Of a DNA stretch of 64,000 nucleotides, positions 8,873 to 17,817 are shown piece after piece (positions within the stretch are counted from its first letter, which is position 1; each line of letters opens with the position of its first letter). The notes beneath the pieces were generated by a model that saw nothing but the letters and a program-made list of their open reading frames with translations, was not told where the DNA came from and searched no databases. This DNA comes from Virgibacillus sp. SK37 (lineage in GTDB: Bacteria; Bacillota; Bacilli; Bacillales; Amphibacillaceae). Both the position numbers and the translations under genes were made by a program. The DNA lies in NCBI RefSeq assembly GCF_000725285.1, contig NZ_CP007161.1, positions 1,907,911 through 1,971,910 on the forward strand, given 5' to 3'.

Positions 8873-9610
8873 TTACACTTTTCTTGAATAGCTTATTGCA
8901 ATGTTTGGTACATCTGTAATAATTCCATTAACATCAAGATCAAGACAACGCAATATTTGTTTAGGATGGTTTACCGTATAGACTCTAATGTGTAACCTTT
9001 GCTGTTTACATTGTTGAACAAGTGACTTAGATAATAACCGGTATTTTATATGAATGGCGTTTGCACCAAGTTCTTTAGCATAGCTGATAAGCTGCCTTTT
9101 TTTTCTCGATCTTAATAATGCACAGTTTAGATGTTGAGAGATCCTTCTTAAGCGTTGTACGCTGTTTGGATTAAAGGTTGATAGTATGGTACGATCTAAT
9201 AAATCATAGGAACGCAGCAAATCATACACAATAGTTTCCATATTCTTATAATCTATTTTATTGTTTTTTAATTCAATATTTAAAGTAAGAGGTTTTCCAC
9301 CGATCCATTTGAGGAACTCTTCTAGAGAGGGGATGGTGGCACCTGCAAATTCCGTACTGAACCAAGCACCGGCATCCAGTTGTTTTAGTTGTTTAAACGT
9401 ATAGTCCTTAACATACCCTTTTCCGTCCGTTGTACGATTAACACGCTCATCATGAATAAGTACAGGGATATTATCTTTTGTAAGCTGAACATCTGTTTCT
9501 ATGCCTTGTGCACCTTGTTGAAAGGCTAATTGAAAAGCGGCCATTGTATTTTCAGGTGCTTGTAGACTCGAGCCACGATGAGCATAAATTTCTGTTTTCA
9601 ATGGATTCAC
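8873..9610 (-). CDS. Glycerophosphodiester phosphodiesterase family protein
   Basis: A 245-residue GDPD TIM-barrel protein without a signal peptide. The N-terminal YAHRGSS...PENTMAAF holds the catalytic His and Arg; GIETDVQLTKDNIPVLIHD gives the metal-binding Glu/Asp and second His. The late NGIITDVP is also typical. It should split glycerophosphodiesters from phospholipid turnover into sn-glycerol-3-phosphate and an alcohol. It is first in the minus-strand run and divergent from yqjN across 56 bases, similar to yqiK of B. subtilis. Confidence 0.87.
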   Translation of the reverse strand: MNPLKTEIYAHRGSSLQAPENTMAAFQLAFQQGAQGIETDVQLTKDNIPVLIHDERVNRTTDGKGYVKDYTFKQLKQLDAGAWFSTEFAGATIPSLEEFLKWIGGKPLTLNIELKNNKIDYKNMETIVYDLLRSYDLLDRTILSTFNPNSVQRLRRISQHLNCALLRSRKKRQLISYAKELGANAIHIKYRLLSKSLVQQCKQQRLHIRVYTVNHPKQILRCLDLDVNGIITDVPNIAISYSRKV

Positions 9611-9666
9611 CTCTCCTATGATTGTGTTTTATTTAGTTGTAAAAGTCAATTTGTACAGGAGGAATA

Positions 9667-11292
9667 ATGATGAAAAGTTGGCAATCAAAGGAACAGTTAA
9701 CTGAATTACTTTGTTCACTTGCACATTATCAAAGTGTAACAGGTACGAATGCGGAAATAGCCTTGGCAGAATATCTACATCATATATTAGCAGAAAAGCC
9801 CTATTTCCAATCAAATTTCAACCACTTAAATTTACATCCATTGGATGATGGCAGGCATTTGCTAACTGCACTTGTAAAGGGAGATTCTAATACAAAAGAA
9901 ACAATAATTTTACTAAGCCATTTTGATGTAGTTGGAACAGAGGATTATGGATCGTTAGAAAATTTAGCATTCCGGCCAAAGGAACTTACAAAGGAAATGA
10001 ATAAGATTTACGAACAATTACCATCACAAGTGCAAAAAGATCTTAAACAGGGAGAATGGTTGTTTGGCAGAGGTACTATGGATATGAAGGCAGGCTTATC
10101 CATACATTTGTCTATGCTTGAAAGGGCTATGAATGGTGAGTTTAATGGCAACATTTTACTTCTTACTGTGCCAGATGAAGAAGTGAACTCAAAAGGTATG
10201 TTAACTGCTTTACCAGTTTTAAATCAATTAAAGGAACAGGAAAACCTTGAGTTTAATGCCTGTTTGAATGGAGAGCCTATGTTTAGTAAGTATCCTGGTG
10301 ATCCTTCTTATTATGTGTATACTGGTTCAATCGGAAAGGTGCTTCCTGGGTTTTATTGTTATGGAAAAGAGTCCCATGTAGGAGAGCCTTTTGCCGGAAT
10401 AAATCCGAATCTTATGAATAGCTTTCTATCCCAGCAGCTTGAGTTAAACGAGTCATTTATTGAGAAAGCGGGGGATGAAGTAACTCCACCACCTGTGAGT
10501 CTTATGCAAAGAGATTTGAAAGAAGAATATTCAGTACAAACGCCGCAAGCTGCTGTTTCTATGTATAATGTTTTATACCTTCAGCAATCCTTTAACGATT
10601 TAAATGAAAAATTACTTGATAGTGCTAAAAAAGCTGCAAAAAATATAGAGACACACGTTAATGAAAAAGCGGAAAAGTATGCTTCTATGGCATCTGATTT
10701 TAGTATGTCTTACTCAAAAGTGCATGTAATGATGTATGAAGAATTATACAAGGAAGCGGTTAAGCGATTCGGTCAAGAAGAGATAGATAGAATACAAAAT
10801 TTATTGGTAAATCAGAGAGAACAAGGGGACAGGGATTTTTCTACCTTGCTTGTCCAAGAGTTGGCAGCAATGTGTAAGGACCTCACCCCACTCATAGTCT
10901 TGTTTTACAGTCCTCCATTTTATCCAGCGGTATCTTCCCACCAAGACAAGAATATTCGCGAAGTTATGGATTATGTGAAGAATTACGTAGCCGACAAGTA
11001 TAATTTTTCATTGACTGTGTCCGAATTTTTTACTGGTTTATCCGATTTGAGCTTTATTGGCCCTGTGTCATCCAAAGGGAAGTTGGATCAGTTAACTGTT
11101 AATATGCCATTGCAAAATAATGGTTTCACTTTTCCGAGTGATATTATGGAAAAATTAACTATGCCCATTTTAAATATTGGCCCCCTTGGTAAAGATGCAC
11201 ATCAGTGGACAGAACGGCTTGAATTATCATACAGCTTTGGAGCACTACCTGATATTGTGGCTGAAGCAATAAAGCAATTATTAAAAAAATAA
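9667..11292 (+). CDS. yqjN: M20 family zinc hydrolase, RocB-like (YqjN)
   Basis: A 541-residue member of the M20 metallohydrolases of the RocB type. Metal ligands are in LLSHFDVVG (His, Asp), RGTMDMKAG (bridging Asp) and VPDEEVNS (Glu pair). It is about 150 residues longer than yqjE, mostly in the lid and C-terminal part. B. subtilis YqjN is the positional and length match. RocB proteins are linked to arginine/ornithine use, but the reaction here is unknown. Start is the first of two ATG codons (9667, 9670) behind AGGAGG. Confidence 0.82.
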   Translation: MMKSWQSKEQLTELLCSLAHYQSVTGTNAEIALAEYLHHILAEKPYFQSNFNHLNLHPLDDGRHLLTALVKGDSNTKETIILLSHFDVVGTEDYGSLENLAFRPKELTKEMNKIYEQLPSQVQKDLKQGEWLFGRGTMDMKAGLSIHLSMLERAMNGEFNGNILLLTVPDEEVNSKGMLTALPVLNQLKEQENLEFNACLNGEPMFSKYPGDPSYYVYTGSIGKVLPGFYCYGKESHVGEPFAGINPNLMNSFLSQQLELNESFIEKAGDEVTPPPVSLMQRDLKEEYSVQTPQAAVSMYNVLYLQQSFNDLNEKLLDSAKKAAKNIETHVNEKAEKYASMASDFSMSYSKVHVMMYEELYKEAVKRFGQEEIDRIQNLLVNQREQGDRDFSTLLVQELAAMCKDLTPLIVLFYSPPFYPAVSSHQDKNIREVMDYVKNYVADKYNFSLTVSEFFTGLSDLSFIGPVSSKGKLDQLTVNMPLQNNGFTFPSDIMEKLTMPILNIGPLGKDAHQWTERLELSYSFGALPDIVAEAIKQLLKK

Positions 11293-11372
11293 CATTAAAC
11301 TGTGACAATCTCCTTTAAAAGATGTAAAATTAATTATAAAATGAATGGATATTCAGTTTTGGAGGATTATAA

Positions 11373-12335
11373 ATGAAGCTTATTGATAAGAATATTAGCC
11401 AAATCACCATTCCTACACCTTTTGCAGTTGGGGATACACATGTATATCTTTTGAAGGGAGATACGCTGTCATTGGTAGATGTGGGGGTAAAGACGAAGGA
11501 AGCTTGGGAAGCACTGACGAGTCAGTTAAAGCAATTAAACTATACACCAAATGACATTGAACAAATTATATTAACTCACCACCATCCTGACCATATAGGG
11601 TTAATTGAAGAATTTCCACGGCTGAAAAGTGTTGTTGGTCACAAGTATATAAACCCCTTTCTAATTAGGAATGAAGGATTCATTGACAATTATATTGAAT
11701 TCTTTAGAACTTGCTTTCATGTAAACGGAGTACCTGACTATTTTCATTCTGAACTGGATAAGGAGCGGTTAGCCTTTGAGTATTTTGGCAGAGGAGAGTT
11801 AACTGAATTTATTGATCAAGGCCAAAAGCTACCAGGACATGAAGATTGGAGTGTAATTGAAACCAAGGGACATGCACAAAGTCATTTATCATTTCTAAGA
11901 GAACAAGATGGCATATTTATAGGAGGAGACCATTTGTTACAGCATATCTCTCCAAATCCACTCATTGAACCACCACATGAAGGGCAAAATGATCGTTCGA
12001 AATCCTTGCTGCAGTTTAGGTCTAATCTAATCAAATGTAAAGAGTTACGTATTCGGACTGTTTTGCCGGGTCATGGTCCAATATTTTCCAATGTAGATGA
12101 AGTAGTGGACCATCAATTATCGAGGCAGGAACAACGAGCAGGTAAAGTGTATCAATTTCTAAAAAAGGAGCCTGCTTCTCCTTATCAAATATGTAAGGAG
12201 CTTTTCCCAAAACAATATGAAAAGCAGATTGGTTTGACTATGTCAGAAACTATCGGACAGCTTGATTATTTAGAAAATGAAGGTTTAGTGAAAAATGACT
12301 TAGTTAATGGGCAATATGTTTATGAAGCAAAATAA
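11373..12335 (+). CDS. yqjP: Metallo-beta-lactamase fold hydrolase (YqjP)
   Basis: A 320-residue cytosolic hydrolase with the zinc motif THHHPDHIG, a third His in TKGHAQSH, the bridging Asp in IGGDHLL, and a late His in LPGHGPIF. The last ~60 residues form a small helical winged-helix-like domain common in the LACTB2-like group. Thioester, phosphodiester and other substrates are all possible. The end overlaps yqjQ, so the two are co-translated, as in B. subtilis. Confidence 0.83.
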   Translation: MKLIDKNISQITIPTPFAVGDTHVYLLKGDTLSLVDVGVKTKEAWEALTSQLKQLNYTPNDIEQIILTHHHPDHIGLIEEFPRLKSVVGHKYINPFLIRNEGFIDNYIEFFRTCFHVNGVPDYFHSELDKERLAFEYFGRGELTEFIDQGQKLPGHEDWSVIETKGHAQSHLSFLREQDGIFIGGDHLLQHISPNPLIEPPHEGQNDRSKSLLQFRSNLIKCKELRIRTVLPGHGPIFSNVDEVVDHQLSRQEQRAGKVYQFLKKEPASPYQICKELFPKQYEKQIGLTMSETIGQLDYLENEGLVKNDLVNGQYVYEAK

Positions 12336-13119
12336 ACTAACAAATAAAAAAATTATTGTTACAGGCGCTTCGAGCGGCATTGGAGAACAAATTGTCAGAC
12401 ATGTTGCTTTAAATGGCGGGATTCCAATTATGTTGGCAAGGTCTAAGGAGAAGCTGGATAAGATACAACATTCTATTAAGAGAGATTATCATATTAATAG
12501 TGCTGTGTATAAAATTAATTTAACTGACATACAGGAATTAGAATTGCTTGCAGACAGAATTATTAAAGAGCAAAAACAGGTACATGGGTTAATTAATAAC
12601 GCAGGCTTAGGGTACTTTAAATATATTAAGGATACTAGCTGGCAGGAAATAGAGGAAATGTTATTTTTGAATGTTAATACAGTTATTAAGCTTACTCAGT
12701 TATTTTTACCTCACTTTATTGAGCATGGTCAAGGACATATTATTAATATCGCATCACAGGCAGGTAAAATTGCTACACCCAAATCAGCAGTTTATGCAGC
12801 AACAAAGCATGCGGTAATCGGTTATACCAATGGCCTGCGATTAGAAACAAAAGAACACCGAATTCATGTCACATCCATTAATCTGGGACCAGTTAAAACG
12901 AATTTTTTTACGAAGGCTGATCCAGAGGGAAGCTACCAGAAGAGTGTGGAGAAGTACATGTTAGATCCAGATTATGTAGCAAGTAGGGTCGTTGGTGTTT
13001 TATTTAAACGTAAACGGGAAATAAACCTACCAGTATGGATGGAGATGGGTAGCAGACTATATCATATATTTCCTGGTCTTATGGAAAGACTTTTAAAGAG
13101 GCAGTTTAATAAAAAGTAA
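12307..13119 (+). CDS. yqjQ: Short-chain dehydrogenase/reductase (YqjQ)
   Basis: A 270-residue classical SDR oxidoreductase. It has the cofactor motif TGASSGIG near residue 20, NNAG in the central sheet and the catalytic YAATK with upstream Ser in NIASQAGK. The Arg in MLARSKEK just after the second strand suggests NADPH. Three in-frame ATGs (12307, 12316, 12322) all lie inside yqjP and none has a clear ribosome site, so translational coupling is likely and the exact start is open. Substrate unknown. Confidence 0.83.
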   Translation: MGNMFMKQNKLTNKKIIVTGASSGIGEQIVRHVALNGGIPIMLARSKEKLDKIQHSIKRDYHINSAVYKINLTDIQELELLADRIIKEQKQVHGLINNAGLGYFKYIKDTSWQEIEEMLFLNVNTVIKLTQLFLPHFIEHGQGHIINIASQAGKIATPKSAVYAATKHAVIGYTNGLRLETKEHRIHVTSINLGPVKTNFFTKADPEGSYQKSVEKYMLDPDYVASRVVGVLFKRKREINLPVWMEMGSRLYHIFPGLMERLLKRQFNKK

Positions 13120-13149
13120 AAAAATGAAGTGCTGGGAGGGACCAAGAGG

Positions 13150-13473
13150 GTGAAACTAGAAATTAGTCCAGTAGCTAAGAAAAAACTTAAAGAAATAAAT
13201 AAAATGAACGCTCCGTATTTATTGTTATGGTATGATACGGAAGGTTGTGGCTGCGGCGTTAATGGGATCCCAATGATCCGCTTTATTAATCGTCTCCCTA
13301 ATAATTACATCGAGATAGAAAATGAGGAATATAAGACTGTAATGGAAGAGCAACAAGCGACATTTTTTTCTGATAAGATGAAATTGACTGTGGTGAACGG
13401 AATGTTTCGGTTAACAAGTCCCGAGGGTATATTAAATCCTTTTTTGCCGGATAGACGAGTTCTTAATGGATAA
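13150..13473 (+). CDS. yqkB: HesB/IscA-like iron-sulfur biosynthesis family protein (YqkB type)
   Basis: A 107-residue protein whose GTG start at 13150 is preceded by GGGAGG about ten bases upstream; an upstream GTG at 13129 is less well placed. The fold resembles the HesB/YadR group: ISPVAKKKLKE at the start, a Cys pair in EGCGCGVNG and hydrophobic strands afterwards. The full CxnCGC C-terminal signature of true A-type carriers is missing, so a scaffold role is uncertain. It is codirectional with yqjQ (30-base gap) and convergent with the aldo/keto reductase. Confidence 0.72.
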   Translation: MKLEISPVAKKKLKEINKMNAPYLLLWYDTEGCGCGVNGIPMIRFINRLPNNYIEIENEEYKTVMEEQQATFFSDKMKLTVVNGMFRLTSPEGILNPFLPDRRVLNG

Positions 13474-13479
13474 GCAATG

Positions 13480-13497
13480 AAGGGGGAGACCCCCCTT
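13480..13497. terminator. Possible terminator hairpin between convergent yqkB and yqkF
   Basis: AAGGGGG-AGAC-CCCCCTT is a perfect 7-bp GC-rich stem with a 4-base loop. It lies in the 31-base gap between convergent genes. Neither strand has a strong T run, so confidence is moderate. Confidence 0.5.
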
Positions 13498-13504
13498 TGC
13501 CGCT

Positions 13505-14425
13505 TTATCTATGAGCAGAATAAACGATTGGCTTACTTATATTCTTAATCTTCGAGTATAATTCATCTGATAATGGATCTGGACGGTAGTTCACAATATT
13601 TTCTTCAACCTGCTCAACGGAGCTTGCACCAAATACTGCACTTGCGATGGCTGGGTGTTTTAGTGTGTATTTTAATGCCAATTCGTTTAAAGAGAAGGTT
13701 TCATTACTAAGTGTAGCCAGATCATGATTTATATTTGTAAGTTCTTCAAAGCTATAATCCAGAAAGCCTTCTCTGCCTTTTCGAGAAATCACTTTAGCTG
13801 CATGATTACTTAACATCCCCTTTGCAAGTGGGCCTCTTGCCAAAACACTAATATTATTGGAGTGGAGTAAGTCGAGTATTTCTTCTTCTGGTCTTCGGTC
13901 GAGAATGTTGTACTGCATCATTACAGCATCTATATTGGAACGTTTTACATACTCCTTTATAACATTAGGGCGGATAGATGATATACCATAGGCTCTAATC
14001 AACCCTTCTCTTTTTAAATTCTCAAAGGCTTCGATAGTTTCATCAATTGGGTCCTCAATTGTACCTCCATGGAGCATATAAAAATCAATATAGTCTGTTT
14101 GCAGTCGCTTAAGACTATCTTTCAATCCTTCAGTAATATGCTTTTCTGAAGGGTCCCAATACCAATTCCCTTCTTCCTTATTAAAATGGTTACCTACTTT
14201 TGATGTTAGAACGATTTGGTCACGTTTTCCTTTAATGGCTTTACCTACTACTTCTTCATTTTTTCCAAAATCATATAAGTCGGCAGTATCTAAGTGGTTA
14301 ATACCATGATCTAATGCGAAATCAATAATATATTTTGCCTGCTTTTGTTCTTGACCGAGTGACATACAACCGAGAGTTAGTTCTGATACATTTAATTCGG
14401 ATTTGCCTAATCGATTTTTTTGCAC
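13505..14425 (-). CDS. yqkF: Aldo/keto reductase (YqkF)
   Basis: A 306-residue NADPH-linked aldo/keto reductase. Catalytic residues are in DTADLYDFGKNEE (Asp, Tyr), LTSKVGN (Lys) and MLHGG (His). The longer frame starts at 14479, but the GTG at 14425 has GGAGG eight bases before it and gives exactly the length of B. subtilis YqkF, so I use that start. Convergent with yqkB and divergent from nudF. Substrate not predictable. Confidence 0.85.
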   Translation of the reverse strand: MQKNRLGKSELNVSELTLGCMSLGQEQKQAKYIIDFALDHGINHLDTADLYDFGKNEEVVGKAIKGKRDQIVLTSKVGNHFNKEEGNWYWDPSEKHITEGLKDSLKRLQTDYIDFYMLHGGTIEDPIDETIEAFENLKREGLIRAYGISSIRPNVIKEYVKRSNIDAVMMQYNILDRRPEEEILDLLHSNNISVLARGPLAKGMLSNHAAKVISRKGREGFLDYSFEELTNINHDLATLSNETFSLNELALKYTLKHPAIASAVFGASSVEQVEENIVNYRPDPLSDELYSKIKNISKPIVYSAHR

Positions 14426-14546
14426 ATTACATACCTCCAATCCTAATATTATTGTAGGAATTAATATAAAGAAATACAACTATTTATAATTGGGTATATA
14501 TAAGTATGCTAGAATAAAATAAAGAGATATAAAAAGGATGATTGAA

Positions 14547-15092
14547 ATGAATAAATTTGAAGAAAACACGATAGGGTCCAAGATAATATATGATGGAAAG
14601 GTTGTTCACTTGAAGGTAGATGACGTTACTTTACCTAATGGAAAAACTGCAAAAAGGGAAATTATTAATCACCCAGGAGCTGTAGCAGTTATTGCTATTA
14701 CCGATGAAAATAAGATAGTCTTTGTGGAGCAGTATCGTAAACCATTGGAAAAATCACTCATTGAGCTTCCGGCAGGAAAACTTGAAAAAGGAGAAAAACC
14801 AGAGGTCACTGCCATTCGTGAATTGGAGGAAGAAACAGGATATACAACAAATAATCTTTCCCTTGTTGCATCATTTTATACTTCGCCCGGTTTTGCAGAT
14901 GAATTAATGTATATCTATATCACTGATGAAATAAAAAAGATAGAAAACCCTCCAGCAGGAGATGAAGATGAATTTGTGGAAATACTTGAGCTTAGCTTGG
15001 ATGAAGCAAAGAAGTATGTAGAAGAAGAGCGTATCCATGATGCCAAAACAAATTATGCTATTTTATATTTGCATGCGTTGGGGAGATTTTAA
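14547..15092 (+). CDS. nudF: ADP-ribose pyrophosphatase (Nudix)
   Basis: A Nudix hydrolase of about 181 residues that cleaves ADP-ribose to AMP and ribose-5-phosphate. The Nudix box is nearly complete: GKLEKGEKPEVTAIRELEEE followed by TGY. VEQYRKP, SFYTSPGF and the Glu-rich EDEFVEI loop are typical of the ADPRase subgroup. The ATG at 14547 is chosen because AAAAAGG lies about eight bases upstream; an ATG at 14538 is also possible. The stop overlaps the next start (TAATG), so it is coupled to the endonuclease Q-like gene. Confidence 0.9.
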   Translation: MNKFEENTIGSKIIYDGKVVHLKVDDVTLPNGKTAKREIINHPGAVAVIAITDENKIVFVEQYRKPLEKSLIELPAGKLEKGEKPEVTAIRELEEETGYTTNNLSLVASFYTSPGFADELMYIYITDEIKKIENPPAGDEDEFVEILELSLDEAKKYVEEERIHDAKTNYAILYLHALGRF

Positions 15093-16261
15093 TGCTTACA
15101 ACTTATTTTGCAGATATGCATATTCACGTAGGTAGAGATATATATGGAAAGCCGGTAAAGATAACAGGATCCAAAAGTCTCACACTTACAAATATATTAA
15201 AAGAATCCAGCCGGAATAAGGGGATTGACATGGTTGGTGTAATTGATAGCCATGCACCGGCTGTACAACAGGAAATTAAAAACTTAATAAATGAAGGTAA
15301 AGCATATGAACTGAGTGATGGTGGTATCCAATTTGAAGAAGTCACTTTATTACTTGGTTCAGAAATAGAGGTTTATGATGATAATTGTTTAGGCCCAATA
15401 CATGTTCTCTGTTTTCTTCCTACCTTGGAGAAGATTGGTCGTTTTTCTGAATGGCTGTCCACCAAAATGAAAAACATTACGTTAAGCTCTCAAAGATATT
15501 ACGGAACTGCTAAGGAATTACAATATAAAGTTAAGGAGCTAGAAGGTATCTTTATCCCAGCACATATATTTACTCCATTTAAAAGTCTATATGGTAAAGG
15601 AGTAAGAAGATCGTTGGAGGAAGTACTTGACCCAGATTTAATTGATGGTGTTGAGTTGGGCTTAAGTTCTGATACGGAAATGGCTGATCAAATAAGAGAG
15701 TTACATGCTTATACATTTCTAACTAATTCGGATGCACACTCTCTAGCAAAAATAGCTAGGGAATATCAAGAAATTAAAATGGACAAACCGTCCTTTAAAG
15801 AATTTTTTTGGGCATTACACCAAATAGAGGGAAGAAAAGTTACTAAAAATTTTGGTATGAACCCACAACTAGGTAAATATCACACTACAGTTTGCAACAA
15901 ATGCTTTTCAAAATTACCTCCGGACACCACAGAGTGCCCAGTTTGTGGTTCTAAAAAAATTATTAAGGGTGTATTCGATCGAATTCAGGAACTAAAACAA
16001 GAAAATAATCCTAAAAGAGAACGCCCGCCCTATTTATATCAAGTACCTTTAGAATACCTGCCTGCTCTAGGAAAAAGGACGTTTGAAAAACTGTTAGTGC
16101 AATTTGAAACCGAAATGAATATTATTCACCATGTTTCTTTTGAAGATTTAGTTAAAATAGTTCCTGAAAAGCTTGCACACTATATTATTCAGATGCGCAA
16201 AGGTAAGCTGGAAATAGAAGCAGGAGGTGGAGGCAAATACGGGAGTATAAAATCAAAATAG
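15092..16261 (+). CDS. Endonuclease Q-like PHP-domain nuclease (YqxK/TIGR00375 type)
   Basis: A 389-residue protein with an N-terminal PHP domain: ADMHIHVG (residues 7-14) and VIDSHAP supply metal ligands, with PAHIFTP and TNSDAHS further on. A four-Cys zinc element (CNKC...CPVC) lies near residue 270, followed by a C-terminal helical region with LPALGKRTFEKLL, resembling a helix-hairpin-helix. This domain order is that of endonuclease Q, which nicks 5' of deaminated bases (uracil, hypoxanthine, xanthine) and abasic sites. EndoQ is known from Thermococcales and a few bacilli. Assignment is from remembered family features, not a search. It is co-translated with nudF. Confidence 0.75.
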   Translation: MLTTYFADMHIHVGRDIYGKPVKITGSKSLTLTNILKESSRNKGIDMVGVIDSHAPAVQQEIKNLINEGKAYELSDGGIQFEEVTLLLGSEIEVYDDNCLGPIHVLCFLPTLEKIGRFSEWLSTKMKNITLSSQRYYGTAKELQYKVKELEGIFIPAHIFTPFKSLYGKGVRRSLEEVLDPDLIDGVELGLSSDTEMADQIRELHAYTFLTNSDAHSLAKIAREYQEIKMDKPSFKEFFWALHQIEGRKVTKNFGMNPQLGKYHTTVCNKCFSKLPPDTTECPVCGSKKIIKGVFDRIQELKQENNPKRERPPYLYQVPLEYLPALGKRTFEKLLVQFETEMNIIHHVSFEDLVKIVPEKLAHYIIQMRKGKLEIEAGGGGKYGSIKSK

Positions 16262-16583
16262 CCGCACTATAGAACACAATTTTCCTTTCACACCAGCTAG
16301 AGCAAGTCTTCTTTTAGAGAATGGTGTGATAAAGGTGGTGCTAGTATCCCGAGTGGAAATCAAGTCTGCGCATATGGTACAGTTTATAATCACTGCTGAC
16401 GCGAAAGTTGAATATACAAGAAATCAGAGTATGTGAGTCTTTTTGCCATATAAATGGTTACTTTATAATCAAAACAGTAACCAAAATATGAAAAGATAGG
16501 AAAAAGATAGAGAACTTGGTATTTTACCTCGGAATTCTTCATAGATTTCTACTATAGGTGTATTTATTGAATGGAGGATTCCG
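16262..16583. other. 322-bp gap before spoIIM, mostly unexplained
   Basis: No supported gene. Two inverted repeats are visible: TCACACCA / TGGTGTGA (about 16289-16330) with a long spacer, and GGTTACT / AGTAACC (about 16456-16482). The last 60 bases hold a candidate sigma-E promoter for spoIIM. The middle may be decayed coding DNA, but no frame supports this. Confidence 0.4.
16518..16547 (+). promoter_or_regulatory. Candidate sigma-E promoter of spoIIM
   Basis: CATAGATT (16540-16547) fits the sigma-E -10 consensus CATAnAnT, with GGTATTT (16518-16524) 15 bases upstream as a partial -35. spoIIM of B. subtilis is made in the mother cell under sigma-E, which supports the reading. Confidence 0.45.
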
Positions 16584-17222
16584 ATGTATAAAAATAAATC
16601 TCTCATGGTAGTAGATCATGTCAAAGAAAATGCCACTGTTTATCTGTTTATGATTATTTTGTTTCTTACCGGAATCGTTTTCGGAGCTATCCTGGTTAAT
16701 AGTATGAATTTCATTCAAAAGCAGGAATTGTTTTTTTATTTAGAGCGTTTTTTTGGCCAAATAACTGGGCAACAAAATATTAAAAATGTAGATATATTAA
16801 AAAGCAGTTTTTTATATCACAGTAAGTACTTACTCTTATTATTTGTATTGGGTTTATCTGTTATCGGGTTACCAATTGTTTGGGTGCTGCTGTTTATTAA
16901 AGGGCTTGTAGTGGGATTTTCGATTGGCTTTATTGTTAACCAACTGGGATTTGATGGGCTCTTATTAGCAGCTTTATCAATTGCACCTCAAAATATTATA
17001 ATTATTCCAATCTATATTACTGCGGGCAGCTTGGCGATGATATTTTCGCTCAAATTGTTAAATAAGCTATTTGCGCGTAGAATTTCCCAACCTGTATTTC
17101 AACCTTTTGGAAGATATTTAATAACATTCGCTTTTCTTTTAGTATTTTCTTTTGTAGCTGCATTACTGGAAGCTTATGTGGCTAATGAAACAATGGAGCT
17201 CCTAATAAAATCATTTTACTAA
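16584..17222 (+). CDS. spoIIM: Stage II sporulation protein M
   Basis: A 212-residue polytopic membrane protein with about five hydrophobic segments (residues 18-42, 75-100, 105-130, 138-160, 180-203) and little soluble sequence. SpoIIM is the membrane anchor of the SpoIID-SpoIIM-SpoIIP machine that remodels septal peptidoglycan during engulfment and keeps the complex at the septum. Length and position just before fur match B. subtilis. A GGAGG site precedes the ATG. Confidence 0.92.
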   Translation: MYKNKSLMVVDHVKENATVYLFMIILFLTGIVFGAILVNSMNFIQKQELFFYLERFFGQITGQQNIKNVDILKSSFLYHSKYLLLLFVLGLSVIGLPIVWVLLFIKGLVVGFSIGFIVNQLGFDGLLLAALSIAPQNIIIIPIYITAGSLAMIFSLKLLNKLFARRISQPVFQPFGRYLITFAFLLVFSFVAALLEAYVANETMELLIKSFY

Positions 17223-17236
17223 TATGAATTATTATA

Positions 17237-17251
17237 TTATAATTATTATAA
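17237..17251. promoter_or_regulatory. Per box (PerR operator) upstream of fur
   Basis: TTATAATTATTATAA is a perfect 7-1-7 inverted repeat that matches the PerR consensus at all positions. It sits 20 bp upstream of the fur -35 element. In B. subtilis fur is a member of the PerR regulon, which supports function here. Confidence 0.78.
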
Positions 17252-17271
17252 ATACAATGTAGTATTTTGTT

Positions 17272-17300
17272 TTGACACTTTTTTCATTCGTGCATATAAT
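17272..17300 (+). promoter_or_regulatory. Sigma-A promoter of fur
   Basis: TTGACA (17272-17277), a 17-bp spacer and TATAAT (17295-17300) are perfect consensus elements with ideal spacing, 30 bases before the fur start. Confidence 0.9.
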
Positions 17301-17330
17301 GAAGATGGGCACACGAGGGAGGTAATTGCC

Positions 17331-17783
17331 ATGGAACATCGAATAGATAATATAAAGAAGCAGCTCCACGCGCAGAGTTATAAACTTACGCCACAGAGAG
17401 AAGCAACTGTTAGAGTGCTGCTGGAACGTGAAGAGGACCATTTAAGTGCTGAAGATATTTTTTTGTTGGTAAAAGAAAAGGCACCTGAAATAGGGTTGGC
17501 AACAGTTTACCGTACACTGGAATTATTATCTGAGTTAAAAATCGTGGATAAAATAAATTTCGGTGATGGCGTCTCTCGATATGATCTGCGAAAAGAAGGT
17601 GCCGAACATTTTCATCACCATCTAGTATGTATAGAATGTGGCTCAGTTGAGGAAATAGTGGAAGATTTATTAAAAGACGTAGAAAAAATCGTAGAAAATG
17701 ATTGGCAGTTTCAGGTGAAAGATCATAGGCTTACTTTTCATGGAGTGTGCAAACAATGCCAAAAGATAACCATCAAATCTTAA
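17331..17783 (+). CDS. fur: Ferric uptake regulator Fur
   Basis: A 150-residue Fur-family repressor. The N-terminal winged helix spans about residues 10-85 (LTPQREATVRVLLE, then LATVYRTLELL). The dimerisation domain holds the HFHHHLVCIECG sensor/structural site and the second Cys pair CKQC near the C-terminus, together giving the structural zinc site. Position next to spoIIM and yqzK-xerD identifies it as Fur and not PerR or Zur. A terminator follows directly. Regulation by PerR is suggested by the upstream Per box. Confidence 0.93.
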   Translation: MEHRIDNIKKQLHAQSYKLTPQREATVRVLLEREEDHLSAEDIFLLVKEKAPEIGLATVYRTLELLSELKIVDKINFGDGVSRYDLRKEGAEHFHHHLVCIECGSVEEIVEDLLKDVEKIVENDWQFQVKDHRLTFHGVCKQCQKITIKS

Positions 17784-17791
17784 CATAGACT

Positions 17792-17817
17792 AACCTTTTT
17801 TCCGCTGAAAAAAGGTT
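17792..17817 (+). terminator. Intrinsic terminator of fur
   Basis: AACCTTTTTTC-CGCT-GAAAAAAGGTT, an 11-bp stem with a 4-base loop followed by a T-rich tail, nine bases behind the fur stop. Confidence 0.8.
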
